From assembly GCF_028502605.1 (NCBI RefSeq), contig NC_079233.1, forward strand, positions 930,001 to 994,000: a stretch of DNA of 64,000 nucleotides, given 5' to 3'. The translations under genes were made by a program, and so were the position numbers. This document shows, piece after piece, positions 46,439 to 56,496 of this stretch (its first letter is position 1; the number at the start of each line of letters is the position of its first letter). This DNA comes from Trichoderma breve. Taxonomy: Eukaryota > Ascomycota > Sordariomycetes > Hypocreales > Hypocreaceae. Under the pieces are notes generated by a model. It saw nothing but the letters and a program-made list of their open reading frames with translations. It did not search any database and was not told the origin of the DNA.

Positions 46439-49204
46439 GGTCGATTGAGAGTGATTAGATAGATGTTGTTGAGTACTAGATATTGTATGATCCATTTGAG
46501 AAGATTGGTGGAATTGATTCCGCTTTATAGCAGAAACATATCCTTCGTAGGCATCGCTTAAGATAGCATTACCAACGTAGAATTTGTCAGCGGGTCTGTT
46601 TGACATCTATTTCATCCACGGAGACCTTTCCTGGATTGCTAATGGGCAAGGAATTAGGTACATCTCCCGAAATATTATGTACACATTTAGCCAAGGCATG
46701 CAGAGCTATTTATCTAAGTATTTGTAATAGACCTTAGGCGAGAAGCTTTCTCACATCATCGCATTCGTGGAACTTAGTGGTTGCGGAGACACTCGCATAA
46801 AATCGTTTGTTGTTAATCAAATTACTGGATCTATTCCTTTCGGTGTTAGCACAAGTGATCGGGGATCAAGTCTGACCCAGTCTTTCCGGATAGATTCTCA
46901 ACGCCCCATGCAGATGATTACTCGTGGTCACTGCGCCATTCAAACTATTGGCGTAGAAATAGGGAGCTTGTCAAGAAATAAGATTCGACCTGATACGTGT
47001 ATATGTTAAATATGAGCTACGAGCCACTACGCAATGAGGATATAGAAATATCGTGGCACTATGGCACCCTGTCATATGTTATGGTAATATTGCGAATTGC
47101 TAAAGCTAAATATTGTCGCTCCGAGGATTGTGTTAGTGGGAGTCTACTGGGAACAACGTTATGATTGTGCAATTTATGTCCGTTTCTTGGCAATGTGACA
47201 AAGCTCTTTTCAGAGCCATTATGATTCAGGAGGAGCCTCAGTTGCGTAGCTCCCTGCTTCTCTTGCTTGACCAGGAAAGGTAGCATTGAGGCGTTTTCTG
47301 ATTCTTTCTTGACAATCACGCCACAAATATTTGTAACAACTTATTATCCACTTTAAGCCTCAAGTTGATTGCAAAGCATAGAGTTAAATGTGACGTACTG
47401 ATATCGTTCAGTAATTCTTAAAGATATTGGTGGAAGCGGCATACACAAGTATACATGTAGTCTAACCTGTTGTAGAGATATCTCGACCACGGGCACCACC
47501 TCTTTAGGTACTGCCTTTGATATCCGTTTATTACTAACTTAATCTAGCAAAGCGTTCTAGAAATCTTATCTGAATTTGGTAAAGTACATCAGCTTATATA
47601 CTAAATTACATGTACCTATTTTGATATATATCTTGCATCTTACTGTACTCTGCGACACCAGATAATTATTATCATCACTTAAACAGGAGCTTCAGAACAT
47701 GACGTTAATATATATCGTTTCAGCACGCACATGTAACTTTAAGAAGCACCCAACGCTCTCGGGCAGCTTCGAGCAGCCCAGCTTCACCGCTCTTCGGCGG
47801 GTTTCAATTCTTTTAGGCAGCTAGGTTCGCATAGCCGGTTTAGTGCGCTATACTCCGTAAGCCGCCCGCTTACACAGGGGGCTTTCAGCATAAACAGCAT
47901 AAAAGTAATAGAATTGATAAAATTTTTAAGAGTACTTTAAAATATAATTTTTTATCTATGAAATTATAGAGCTTTAGGTACTTATATAACGCTTTGCTGA
48001 ATGTAGTTAGTAAAACACTGGCTTTATCGCGGGTATAAAGAGGTGCCCCTCGAGCACATTTCTTCCCTAACTGGGAAAATCCTGTACATTTCAATGACCG
48101 GCTAACCGCTAGATAAGTAGCAGATGTAAAGAACACACCGATACTTCAAACAACAGATGCAGTCATGTATGTAAAGAGGGTGGCGTTGGAAGACGCCCAA
48201 GCAGAGAGATAGTGCTTGGAATGTACAAGAACTCGCCATCACTCAGGATTCAATATACCAACAGGCATTCGCAGTTAGGTATCCTGAATGACTAAAATCT
48301 TGCTCAAATAAGCTCCTGCAATCACTTGATCGTAAACTCTTGTCAGCGCTGCTAAGAGGGCCTACCCGGTTAATTTACTTCTAAGCCAAAGCTTTGAAAG
48401 CAACATTGTTTTTGAACAGTTAGTGGGAAAGAAAACGAAAGGCGCGCTTCAAAGCATGGTATTGTTTCATCAAAGGGACAATTTCACAATTTGAAGTGAA
48501 ACGTATGAGCCTGATGACGGTTACCTGTCTAAATCATAGAGATCTCTTTGATGAAAAATATGTAGCCAGACTACATAAAGTAGCGAGGATATCCAGTTGC
48601 CGCTGTGACCATACCGTCAGAAATCGTCAAAAATTGCTCACTGTCTATACTGAACATATCCGGAGGCGACCATCTACATAGAGACTAGATGCCAAATCTT
48701 AGAAGAAATGAAAACTTCCCAAAGAATAAAAAATGCCGTGACTACTCAGCATCTTATGTCGCTATAAAACGTAAACTTTCCTTCAGATTGCATCAAACAC
48801 ATATACTTAACCCGTGTCTAAGTTGGTGAAATGAAAAAGAGAAAAGCGAAGAAAAAACATATGCCGCCCAAGGTTCTGGCAGAAAGAATTGCACTATGCA
48901 TATCCTGGTCCGCTCTTGGTCCGCAGTTCAGCTTACGTCTAGTTACCTACACACATGTAGAAAATTCCACACCCTCTTCACCATGGTACAGTGCTAACTT
49001 AGATATCATTGCAATTACCTACTCGTTCAAGCATGATATTTCTCAGGTGTCATTATTATTTATTGGCTCTTCAGCTATGCAGCTAAGATGCCCTTCTGTT
49101 AATATTTATACTGACGGCAACAATGAACTGGGTTTATTTTAATGTGACTATCTTCCCCTCTCCACCCACCTCGAAATATCTACTTCAGTATCTTGCTGAA
49201 ACAA
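46439..49204. other. 2.8-kb AT-rich spacer, possible repeat relics
   Basis: Between the divergent BVMO and Old Yellow Enzyme-like genes. Mostly AT-rich; about 47720-48130 combines a GC-richer block with an AT-rich block that holds an 83-codon minus frame (47885-48136) looking like decayed coding DNA. TACATGTA occurs at 47452-47459 and 47607-47614, TACTCCGTA at 47851-47859. A 103-codon plus frame (48831-49142) lacks support. Confidence 0.4.
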
Positions 49205-50314
49205 ATGGATGAATCCCGCCTTTTAATCCCTTTGAACATTGGCAACATCGAAATTAAAAATCGAATTGGAATGGCAGGGGTCAGTCGGTTTCGGGCTGAT
49301 GATCAGCATGTACCGACAGATCTCATGAAAGAATATTACTGCCAGAGAGCCTCTGTGCCAGGAACCCTCCTGATTACCGAACCTAATCTCATATCAAAGA
49401 GAACTGTTGGTTTGCGTAATGCACCAGGACTTTTTACACGCGAACAGACAGCTGCTTGGAAAACGATTGTCGAAGAAGTCCACATGAGAGCAAGTTATAT
49501 CTTTGCTCAACTATGCGTACTGAAACACGAAATACTGGGAAAGGAGGCGACCATCATCAGAGGCCCTAGTACCATCTCTTTGGACACAGATCTCCCTACG
49601 ACAAAGGCTATGACTATTGAAGAAATCAAGGATACTGTACAAGATTTCGTACGGGCTGCGAAGAATGCAGCCGAAGCAGGCTTTGACGGCGTGGAGCTTC
49701 TTGGTGCAACTGGCGATCTCATCGACGCTTTTACTCAGGAAGATACTAATCAGCGTGACGACGAGTACGGTGGTAGCGTTGAGAATCGGTCTCGATTTCT
49801 TCATGAGGTTATGAAAGCTGTGGCCCATGCAATTGGGATCAAGCGTCTTGGACTTTGCCTGAGCTCAAGGAGCACTTCCCAGGACGTCAGACTAAAGGAA
49901 AGAGCTGCTCTCCAATTTACAGACGTTATAAAAAGAGCAGATGATTTGAAGATTGCTTACATTCACTTGACTGAGCCACATATCGCAGAGTGGAATGGCA
50001 TTCGAGATAATGAATGGTTGGATTTTGCGTGCACCGCTTTCAGAGGACCGATTCTTGTACAAGGTGGTTATAACCCAAAACTAGCCAGAAAACTTGTTGA
50101 TGAACGCCATCCAGACAAAAATATTGGGGTAATGTTTGGGAGGTATTTCACGTCAAACCCGGATCTTGTTTTCAGGATACAGCATGATCTGGAGTTCACT
50201 CCTTATAGCCAACAGGACTTACTCGCCACCAAATCATTCAAAGGATATACCGATTACGCATTCAGTAGGGAGTATCTTGGAAGTCTAAACATGTTGACTC
50301 AGTTGCTCTGTTGA
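49205..50314 (+). CDS. Old Yellow Enzyme homologue with a dismantled active site
   Basis: A single exon of 369 aa, the normal fungal OYE length, with no stop or frameshift. The fold is recognisable: PLNIGNIEIKNRIGMAG, RFRADDQHVPTDLM, QRASVPGTLLITE, RNAPGLF, DEYGGSVENRSRF, GGYNPKLA and MFGRYFTSNPDL. Key positions are not: the usual H-x-A-N-G-Y is L-G-A-T-G-D (Leu166, Thr169, Asp171), removing the His/Asn substrate anchors and the Tyr proton donor. The QLW block is QLC (Cys104), and the FMN-contacting Arg of the RLSP block is Cys218. The family reduces activated alkenes with NADPH and FMN. This copy is either a pseudoenzyme under new constraint or an early pseudogene. It is divergent from the BVMO gene. 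Confidence 0.85.
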   Translation: MDESRLLIPLNIGNIEIKNRIGMAGVSRFRADDQHVPTDLMKEYYCQRASVPGTLLITEPNLISKRTVGLRNAPGLFTREQTAAWKTIVEEVHMRASYIFAQLCVLKHEILGKEATIIRGPSTISLDTDLPTTKAMTIEEIKDTVQDFVRAAKNAAEAGFDGVELLGATGDLIDAFTQEDTNQRDDEYGGSVENRSRFLHEVMKAVAHAIGIKRLGLCLSSRSTSQDVRLKERAALQFTDVIKRADDLKIAYIHLTEPHIAEWNGIRDNEWLDFACTAFRGPILVQGGYNPKLARKLVDERHPDKNIGVMFGRYFTSNPDLVFRIQHDLEFTPYSQQDLLATKSFKGYTDYAFSREYLGSLNMLTQLLC

Positions 50315-51139
50315 AGAAGCTATGGCTGGAGAAAGCTGGTGGTAACTACTTGATGCCCTCTGAATATTACTATGATTTGGCTATTTGAGATATCTCCCAC
50401 CTTCAAATGCTACATTTCAACTGTTTTCTGCAATAGCAAGACTCTCCGTCTCTCTAGTATGATATCTACTTCCAATGGTATGACTAGCAGCTGAAATTAA
50501 GCTCTTCATTAAAAACGGAACTTATGTTTACTGACATGCGTGCCTAGGACTTGCAGCCACTACTGTTTTCTACTCTTTCCGAAATAGGCAATTTTATCAT
50601 CCATGGTATATTCCAAGACCGGAAAGATGTGTTTGTTAGCTCGCGGAGATGCGGGGCTCCCGCGTGGTTCCGAGATGCGCGTATTCTGCTCGTGTAAGCA
50701 GTTCTTCCAATGGCGCTGCCGGGCGAGATAGGGGAGAAATACGAAGGTTGAACGAATGGGTTTTGAGTTGAAGGCATTGAACTCGGGCAATACTTGCAGG
50801 TAAATAGCTCATGAAGAAACCCGAAGATACATAGCACGACTACGGCATATGCCTTCTTTGCAGCGGTCCGCGGGCAAACTACCCCAAACATCCGTTTTTA
50901 CGATGTCCTCCAAGGTAGAGCGCATAAACTAAGCTCAATAACCTATTACCCAAGATCTATGGTTCCACTGAGACGGAAGTGACGGGTATGTTGTATGGTA
51001 AAATTGCATCCATTAATAAGAACAGCAGAAAGAAGGCAAGAAATTGCGAGTTTGCGCTAGAACTTTGTACCATTATATACGTCATTAATACATGTCCATT
51101 GGAAATCTGAGGACTCTATCTATTCTGCCCATATAACCA
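50315..51139. other. Intergenic, no supported gene
   Basis: 825 nt between the convergent OYE-like and GST genes. A 115-codon minus frame (50544-50891) overlaps a second 76-codon minus frame; neither has recognisable motifs. Confidence 0.45.
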
Positions 51140-52192
51140 TTAATTTTGACCAAAAGCCTGCTGATCAGCCTGCATGCCTTTGAACACCCAATCGGCATGA
51201 CGTTGCTGGTACTTTGCAGCGCCCTCCGGGTCATCACTCTTGATGCCCAATACCTTGGGGATGTGGAATCCTCTAGTGATAGCAGGTCTTGCGCTCAGCA
51301 TTGCTTCCCACTTTTGCAGATTTGGGAACAGATCCAAGGGAACGTCCACATAGGGGCCAAAGATCACCCAAGACAAGGCCGCGATGTCTGCAATTGAAAT
51401 GTGGTCTCCGACTAAAAATCCAGACTTGGATTTCGAAAGTTGAACGTCAAGGACATTGTAAAGCCGCTTTGTTTCAGTGACATATCGGTCAATTCCATAC
51501 TGAATTTTGGTAGGCGCATAGCGGAGGAAATGGGATGCCTGGCCTTGCATGGGTCCAATGCCTAAATAACGACAACAATTCGTCGATTGGTCAGATGCTA
51601 CGATTACGCAAGAGGGAGAAGAGAGAACAAAAGTTCTAGTGGACTTACCTCCATGCTGGAAAAATAGCCAGTTGTTGCATTCATAGTACTCTCTGCTGCC
51701 CTTGGGAAACGAGAGCTTGTGTTCGGGATCATAGCGATCAGTCAGGTATTGCAAGATACTTCCACCTTCAAACACTCTGATTGACTGGCCGTCGTCAAAT
51801 GTGTCGACAATGGCAGGAATGCGACCATTGGGATTGATCTCAAGATACCATGGCTCTTTTTGGCGAAGAGTGCTGATGTCGAGGTGCTCTAGCTCATAAG
51901 GAAGCCCAAGCTCTTCCAATGCTGTGGTGATCTTAATTCCATTAGGAGTTGAGTCTGTGTATAACTTGATATGTGGTTGAGGTGCCATTTTGGAAGACTT
52001 GTGGCAATCTAATTTGTTGGTGTGGTGAAATAAACGCTTTTGTATTTGACTGCTGCTGTGAAACTTGTTGGAAATATTGTCGCGGATGCCAGGATGAGGG
52101 CCTAATAGTATATAAATACTTCTCAGACGAGTTGAATAGGATCCAAATGCGCCAGCAAACAGCTGCTTAGAAATACGTGCAGCACGGTGCAT
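51140..52192 (-). CDS. Glutathione S-transferase (Ure2-like), possible mitochondrial leader
   Basis: Exon 2 is 51561-51140; exon 1 ends at 51649 and starts either at ATG 51988 (253 aa) or at ATG 52192 (321 aa). The GST core begins at the second ATG: HIKLYTDSTPNGIKITTALEELG, NPNGRIPAIVD and FEGGSILQYLTDRY form the thioredoxin-like glutathione site. The helical domain has QHGGIGPMQGQASHF across the intron, YNVLDVQL and FLVGDHISIADIAALSWV. The upstream 68 codons encode an Arg/Ser/Lys-rich segment almost free of acidic residues. The 87-nt intron (51648-51562) is in frame and stop-free. Ure2-like GSTs conjugate or reduce electrophiles and peroxides. Confidence 0.88.
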   Translation of the reverse strand: MHRAARISKQLFAGAFGSYSTRLRSIYILLGPHPGIRDNISNKFHSSSQIQKRLFHHTNKLDCHKSSKMAPQPHIKLYTDSTPNGIKITTALEELGLPYELEHLDISTLRQKEPWYLEINPNGRIPAIVDTFDDGQSIRVFEGGSILQYLTDRYDPEHKLSFPKGSREYYECNNWLFFQHGGKSTRTFVLSSPSCVIVASDQSTNCCRYLGIGPMQGQASHFLRYAPTKIQYGIDRYVTETKRLYNVLDVQLSKSKSGFLVGDHISIADIAALSWVIFGPYVDVPLDLFPNLQKWEAMLSARPAITRGFHIPKVLGIKSDDPEGAAKYQQRHADWVFKGMQADQQAFGQN

Positions 52193-52604
52193 TGTATGCT
52201 ACAGTCATTACTCACGGTAAAAGAACTCATTCGTTTCTAATTGCATGATATATAATGCGAGAAGCTTGGTAGGTTCCATCATTCAACGTGTGATGATCTC
52301 ATAATCGAGACAGCTAATGCCCTTTTAGGCAATTCCTGGAACATGGCCTATTCCGGATAAGAGCACTTAAATCGTTACAAATCCGCGCACAAGAGACTTT
52401 AAAGGAAGAAAGCAACTGAGAAGCTGAATAATAACGTTTGACTGATTAGTTAACACAATAGTGCTTATCTGAAAGTATCATTTATTGCTATTTGCATAGA
52501 GTATATGGGTTCTAAACGACGTTCATTTGCTATCTTTGCCCGTCAGTTGACAACCCCGACTACTTCCACAGATCATACTAAATCTAGGCCCACGAACTAC
52601 GACC
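52193..52604. other. Intergenic, no gene seen
   Basis: 412 nt of AT-rich DNA between the GST gene start and the end of the amidase relic. Nothing is recognised. Confidence 0.5.
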
Positions 52605-53995
52605 TCAAATACAGACCTTTCCGACTGAATTCGCTTCCAGCTGAGATGGTATCTTCCGAGTAAATGACTTTGTCCCATACACGTGCATGATTCTCAGTAT
52701 CAATGAATCATTGTATTTGGATGTGAAGATGCTTAACCCATGAGGGCGCCCAATAGGAAGCAGATAGCCTAGTGGCATAGTGCCCATAGGATAACCTACG
52801 CTGAAGATGAGCATAGAGACTTTGGGTGTCATGTCCCCATATGTTCATACCTGAAAAGGACGCGAGCTTATGGATATCACTATCAGTCGGTGCTATGATA
52901 GCGTCGATGCAATACTCCTTCAGTACGCGGTCTATACCCTCGGGACCAGCGGCTTGGCGGACATCTCTGACAGCATCATCCACTACAGAGGCAGGAATAT
53001 CGTACTTTAATACATTAAGCAAAGAGTCTTGATTCGGGCAAACTAAATGAATTGTCAGATTTTGAACTACTTCAAACATATAGATGGGACTTATTTACCG
53101 TCAGAAAACTCCAGGTCAGGGTTCTGTTTGCTGAATTCTACAATATCTTCGAGTGAGTGGACCTTACTCTCTGCCAAATTATCTAGATAATCGGCTACGA
53201 TACGCTTCCAGCCGCCATCTATATTGAATTAGGATGAATTCCATACCACTTGCTTTCTGATTCAACAGAGAGACTTACAACGAATCACTTGGTAGCTGCT
53301 CTTGCCTTCGAAGGTGTACTCGGAAGTCTTCTTGATCTTAATCGGACAAATGATCTTCGCTCCCAGGCGATTCAACTCGTTCATTGCGTGGTTCCAATGG
53401 TCTCGCTAAAAATTATTAATATGTGATCCAAATTGGTCGAGGTCTGACAGGGATGGCCGGGCATACTCGCTGCTGCAGGTACGTTTCGTCTGGCTCAAGA
53501 ATCGTTGAAGAGAACATCCAATCATTCGGTTCGACAAACCCTAGACGGAGTCCATCGAGAGAACTCGAAAAGTCTGCTATTAAGCTCTTTCCGGCCATTG
53601 GACTGCCAGGCACTGTAAGAAAGAGAATCTCAGTCAGCGCAGCAAGATCTTGTGCTGTTTTAGCCATTCCCCCAAGGCTGTCAAAGGCATTTGTCAGCTT
53701 AAAGACACCATCACCCGAAACCATATCTATTGTCGGCTTCAAGGCGAATAGTGATGCTCGACTAGCTGGGGTTCGGACAGATCCATCTTTTCTACCCCAA
53801 TAGACCATGGAGTGAAACCGGCCGCAACAGAAACTGCGGAACCGCTGGAAGAGCCTCCTGGGTTCTAAATTCGGGGTTAATAAATGGTAATGAATGAATT
53901 GTAGTTGTTGTGTACTGACACTATGTCCGAGTAAAGTGTCACCAGGTATGGCCCCCCCAATGATGTTTGGAACTGCATAGCGCTTTCGTATGCTA
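52605..53995 (-). pseudogene. Amidase-signature gene relic, 5' truncated and frameshifted
   Basis: Minus-strand exons still read as a fungal amidase: AIPGDTLLGHS, then after a 55-nt intron (53919-53865) NPGGSSSGSAVSVAAGF, DGSVRTPASRASLFALKPT, SLGGMAKTAQDLAALTEI, later VLKEYCIDAIIAPTDSD, and across a further intron GYPMGTMPLGY to a TGA at 52605. Two defects are visible. The first about 180 residues of the family, including the catalytic Lys region, are missing; TPR-coding DNA takes their place. In the signature block one base is missing near 53787-53794, so GVE and DGSV lie in different frames, right where the nucleophilic Ser motif begins. Introns and acceptors downstream look intact, so loss of function seems fairly recent. 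Confidence 0.8.
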
Positions 53996-54609
53996 GACAC
54001 AAGTTATTGAGAACACCAGAAATCTCTTCGTGATATTCGCCAAGCACGCGTTTCCAGATTTCCAGGACCTCTTTGAGCTTCTCAATTTGGGAGTCAAAAT
54101 ATCCTCCACAATCATCAAGAATAGCACTAGTATTTAGCATATGGGCGTGGATGACATCGATTTCATCGGATTCAGACTCTAGCTTCAGCTTCTTGCACGC
54201 GTCGAGGCCGCCAACCAATATTTTTCGTGCCTCATCATAATTGCCTTTCTCGTAAAGGAACCTAATTATGTCAAAACACTAACTTACACAACCAAATTAT
54301 AATGAAGAGAACTCACCATGCGCAATTGCTAAGCAGACTGATGTAGTCTTAAGTTGGAGAGATTTGGGGAGACGAAGACGTATCAAGATAGCGTTGGTTC
54401 AACGCGACGATATGATTAACTAAAAGATTGCCTTGTTCCCAGTGTTCGTGTAGATACTGGCCGTTGAGCTGTTTTGGAAATGCATCATACAAGAGATGGG
54501 TTACTTGATCAAAGGCAGGCTGGTTTTGGTCTCCATTTAAAAATTGTTTTACCTCTTCTTCAACGGATCGAGGTAGTTCAATCGAGGATAGGTCGGGATT
54601 GGTATCCAT
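53985..54609 (-). pseudogene. TPR-domain fragment (NB-ARC/TPR-type), fused out of frame to the amidase relic
   Basis: From 54609 the minus strand encodes a piece typical of fungal tetratricopeptide regions: VTHLLYDAFPKQLNGQYLHEHWEQ, an in-frame TAA at 54351-54349, then DYISLLSNCAW, an intron, FLYEKGNYDEARKILV, IHAHMLNTSAILDDCGGYF and LGEYHEEISGVLNNLCLAYE. The TPR pattern stops near 53990, where amidase sequence begins in another frame. An ATG at 54609 opens the fragment, but the NB-ARC part and further TPRs of the family are absent. The stop (Thr-stop-Asp context) could come from a C-to-T change of a Gln codon, as RIP would cause. It is treated as a pseudogene fragment. Confidence 0.7.
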
Positions 54610-55700
54610 GATCTGTACTTCAATCCAAAATCTCGGACTTTGCGTGATCAGAATTATTATTATTTAGCAAAAGATTGGCAGTAGAGAAACGGCTCTACTT
54701 TTATAGTTGCGAGGTTGGGAGGTCAGCATCACCACCCCCTCACTTCCAAGTTCAAGTTGTTGGCACGCCGCCAACGCAACATTCCTTTCAGTCGCAAGAT
54801 ATCTCACTCGCCGCCTCGATTTCGTCCGTGCCCTGGCACGAACCCGGGTCCTTTTCGTCATCTCGCTGGTGAATTATGCCCACAAAATAATGTTACATTG
54901 AAAACGAAGCTACGCAATTTTCAACCCTTTGGCACAAAATGACCACACGCAGGCTACCCTCAGACCAATGACACAGAAGCTCATGTCCATCTCCCCCATC
55001 ATCCGGCGTGATCATATCTCCAGCACCTCGAGCCCTACACAGTGTGGTGCTGCACCTCGTGATTTCTTGATGTCTATCGAGTACCTGTAGGTGAGAAGGC
55101 AAGCCGTGATCTGCGGCCGATTGATGCATACAAGGGGTAAGTATGGTGAGCAAAGAACTTACCCACATTCCGTCCTGAGCATGCTCAATTTTCTTCGAAC
55201 CACTTCCCTGGATAGCCCTCCAGTGCTCGCCACCAGTACTCCGCACATGTACATACAGTTTCAATGCTGGGTTCTGGGGATGGTACTTACCAACTGGACG
55301 ACCATGTCGCCCCGATACATGTACCTCAAGACATGCATCTCGCTTGTTGCTAGTACCTTAGTACATAGGTACTACTAGGTACTTCCTGGTCAATATATAG
55401 ACCTGCAAATGGGCAGTCGATAAAATCGACCACTGCCCCTTCTTGAATCAACTCCTGCCTTTCTGTTAGCTGGTTACCGTCACTCTTTCCATGGCATGAG
55501 CATTATCAGCTTCTTTTTTGGTACGTATGTACATGCCTTTTGATGGGATGAATTTTGCTTCCCCTCTTCTCTCAGGCTGTTTTCTTTTCTCCTTTGCCGA
55601 GACGTATCGCATCATGTGCTTGAATGCATTGGAAACTCCAAAAGCTGGCTCATCACCGACATTTACAGTGTCGAGATGGGCGCTGATGTTGCCAAAATAC

Positions 55701-55780
55701 CGCGTAAAAAGTCTCCGGGCTGCGCAAAAAAGATTGCGTAAAAATGATTGTGTAAAAAGACTGCGCGCGTAAAAAGATTG
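55701..55780 (+). repeat. Five imperfect GCGTAAAAAGATTG direct repeats
   Basis: Units start near 55701, 55721, 55736, 55751 and 55766, each about 14-16 nt with a GCG(T/C)AAAAA core followed by GATTG or a close variant. The array lies in the spacer without a nearby gene start. Confidence 0.6.
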
Positions 55781-56448
55781 CTCCTTCTCCGAATCACCCA
55801 GTTCACTGGGTATGCACCTGCTCTCCGTTAGTCATGGCCGCTCTTTCCACGACGAGAGCCTCGCTTGACACAACTCACTAAGCGAACACGTGCTTCTCAG
55901 AGGTATAAATTCCCCTTCACCTCTTCTCCGATTCTATCTTCTTTTCTCCTTTCTCCAGACACTTGCAGTGATATCTTTCGCCGGCTCGTCACTGACGCTC
56001 AAGAGGTCGGGACGAGTGTTGACATCGCCAAGGCCCTGCGTGAGGCGACTAACACCTTGGGATGATCAGCAGGTCTGGTTAGTACCCCGGCACAATTTTT
56101 GATCCATCTTCTCGCGCCCCTGGTATTACACTACCTCCAGGTGGCGCTGCTTCCTCTCTTCCCCTTTTTTTCATTGCATTCGGCGGCTTGTCTGCTGGTG
56201 CGAAGAAGAAACACCGTTGAGACCTTTCTGTTTGCCTCCGTCTTCGTCTTCATCTTCGCTTTCGTCACGAAGACCGGCTCATCACTGACATTCAGGAGCC
56301 GAGACTTGTGTTGGCGCAACGTGTCCTGTGTGATGTGGTTAGCATGGATTGGCAGGTTTGTCGACTACATGTACGCCAGTGCAGGTGCGGAGGATGTTGG
56401 AGCGAGATTCTTGGTTTGGTCTGGATGGCGAGGGGGAAAGGATGGGAG

Positions 56449-56496
56449 AATGGGAGGGAAGATGGGAGGGAAGATGGGAGGGAAGATGGGGGGCAT
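56449..56496 (+). repeat. 12-bp minisatellite (GATGGGAGGGAA)
   Basis: Three good tandem copies of a G/A-rich 12-mer plus a partial one, preceded by a related GGATGGGAGAA unit. Purine strand asymmetry is complete over the array. Confidence 0.75.

Noticed and set aside
48831..49142. 103-codon plus frame just before the OYE-like gene
   Set aside because: Lys-rich start followed by unstructured sequence; no family and no conserved features.
50544..50891. 115-codon minus frame between the OYE-like and GST genes
   Set aside because: Two overlapping frames of similar length exist here and neither has motifs or splice signals.
44785..54609. A complete secondary-metabolite gene cluster
   Set aside because: No polyketide synthase, peptide synthetase, terpene cyclase or cluster-type transcription factor is visible; only tailoring-type enzymes are present.
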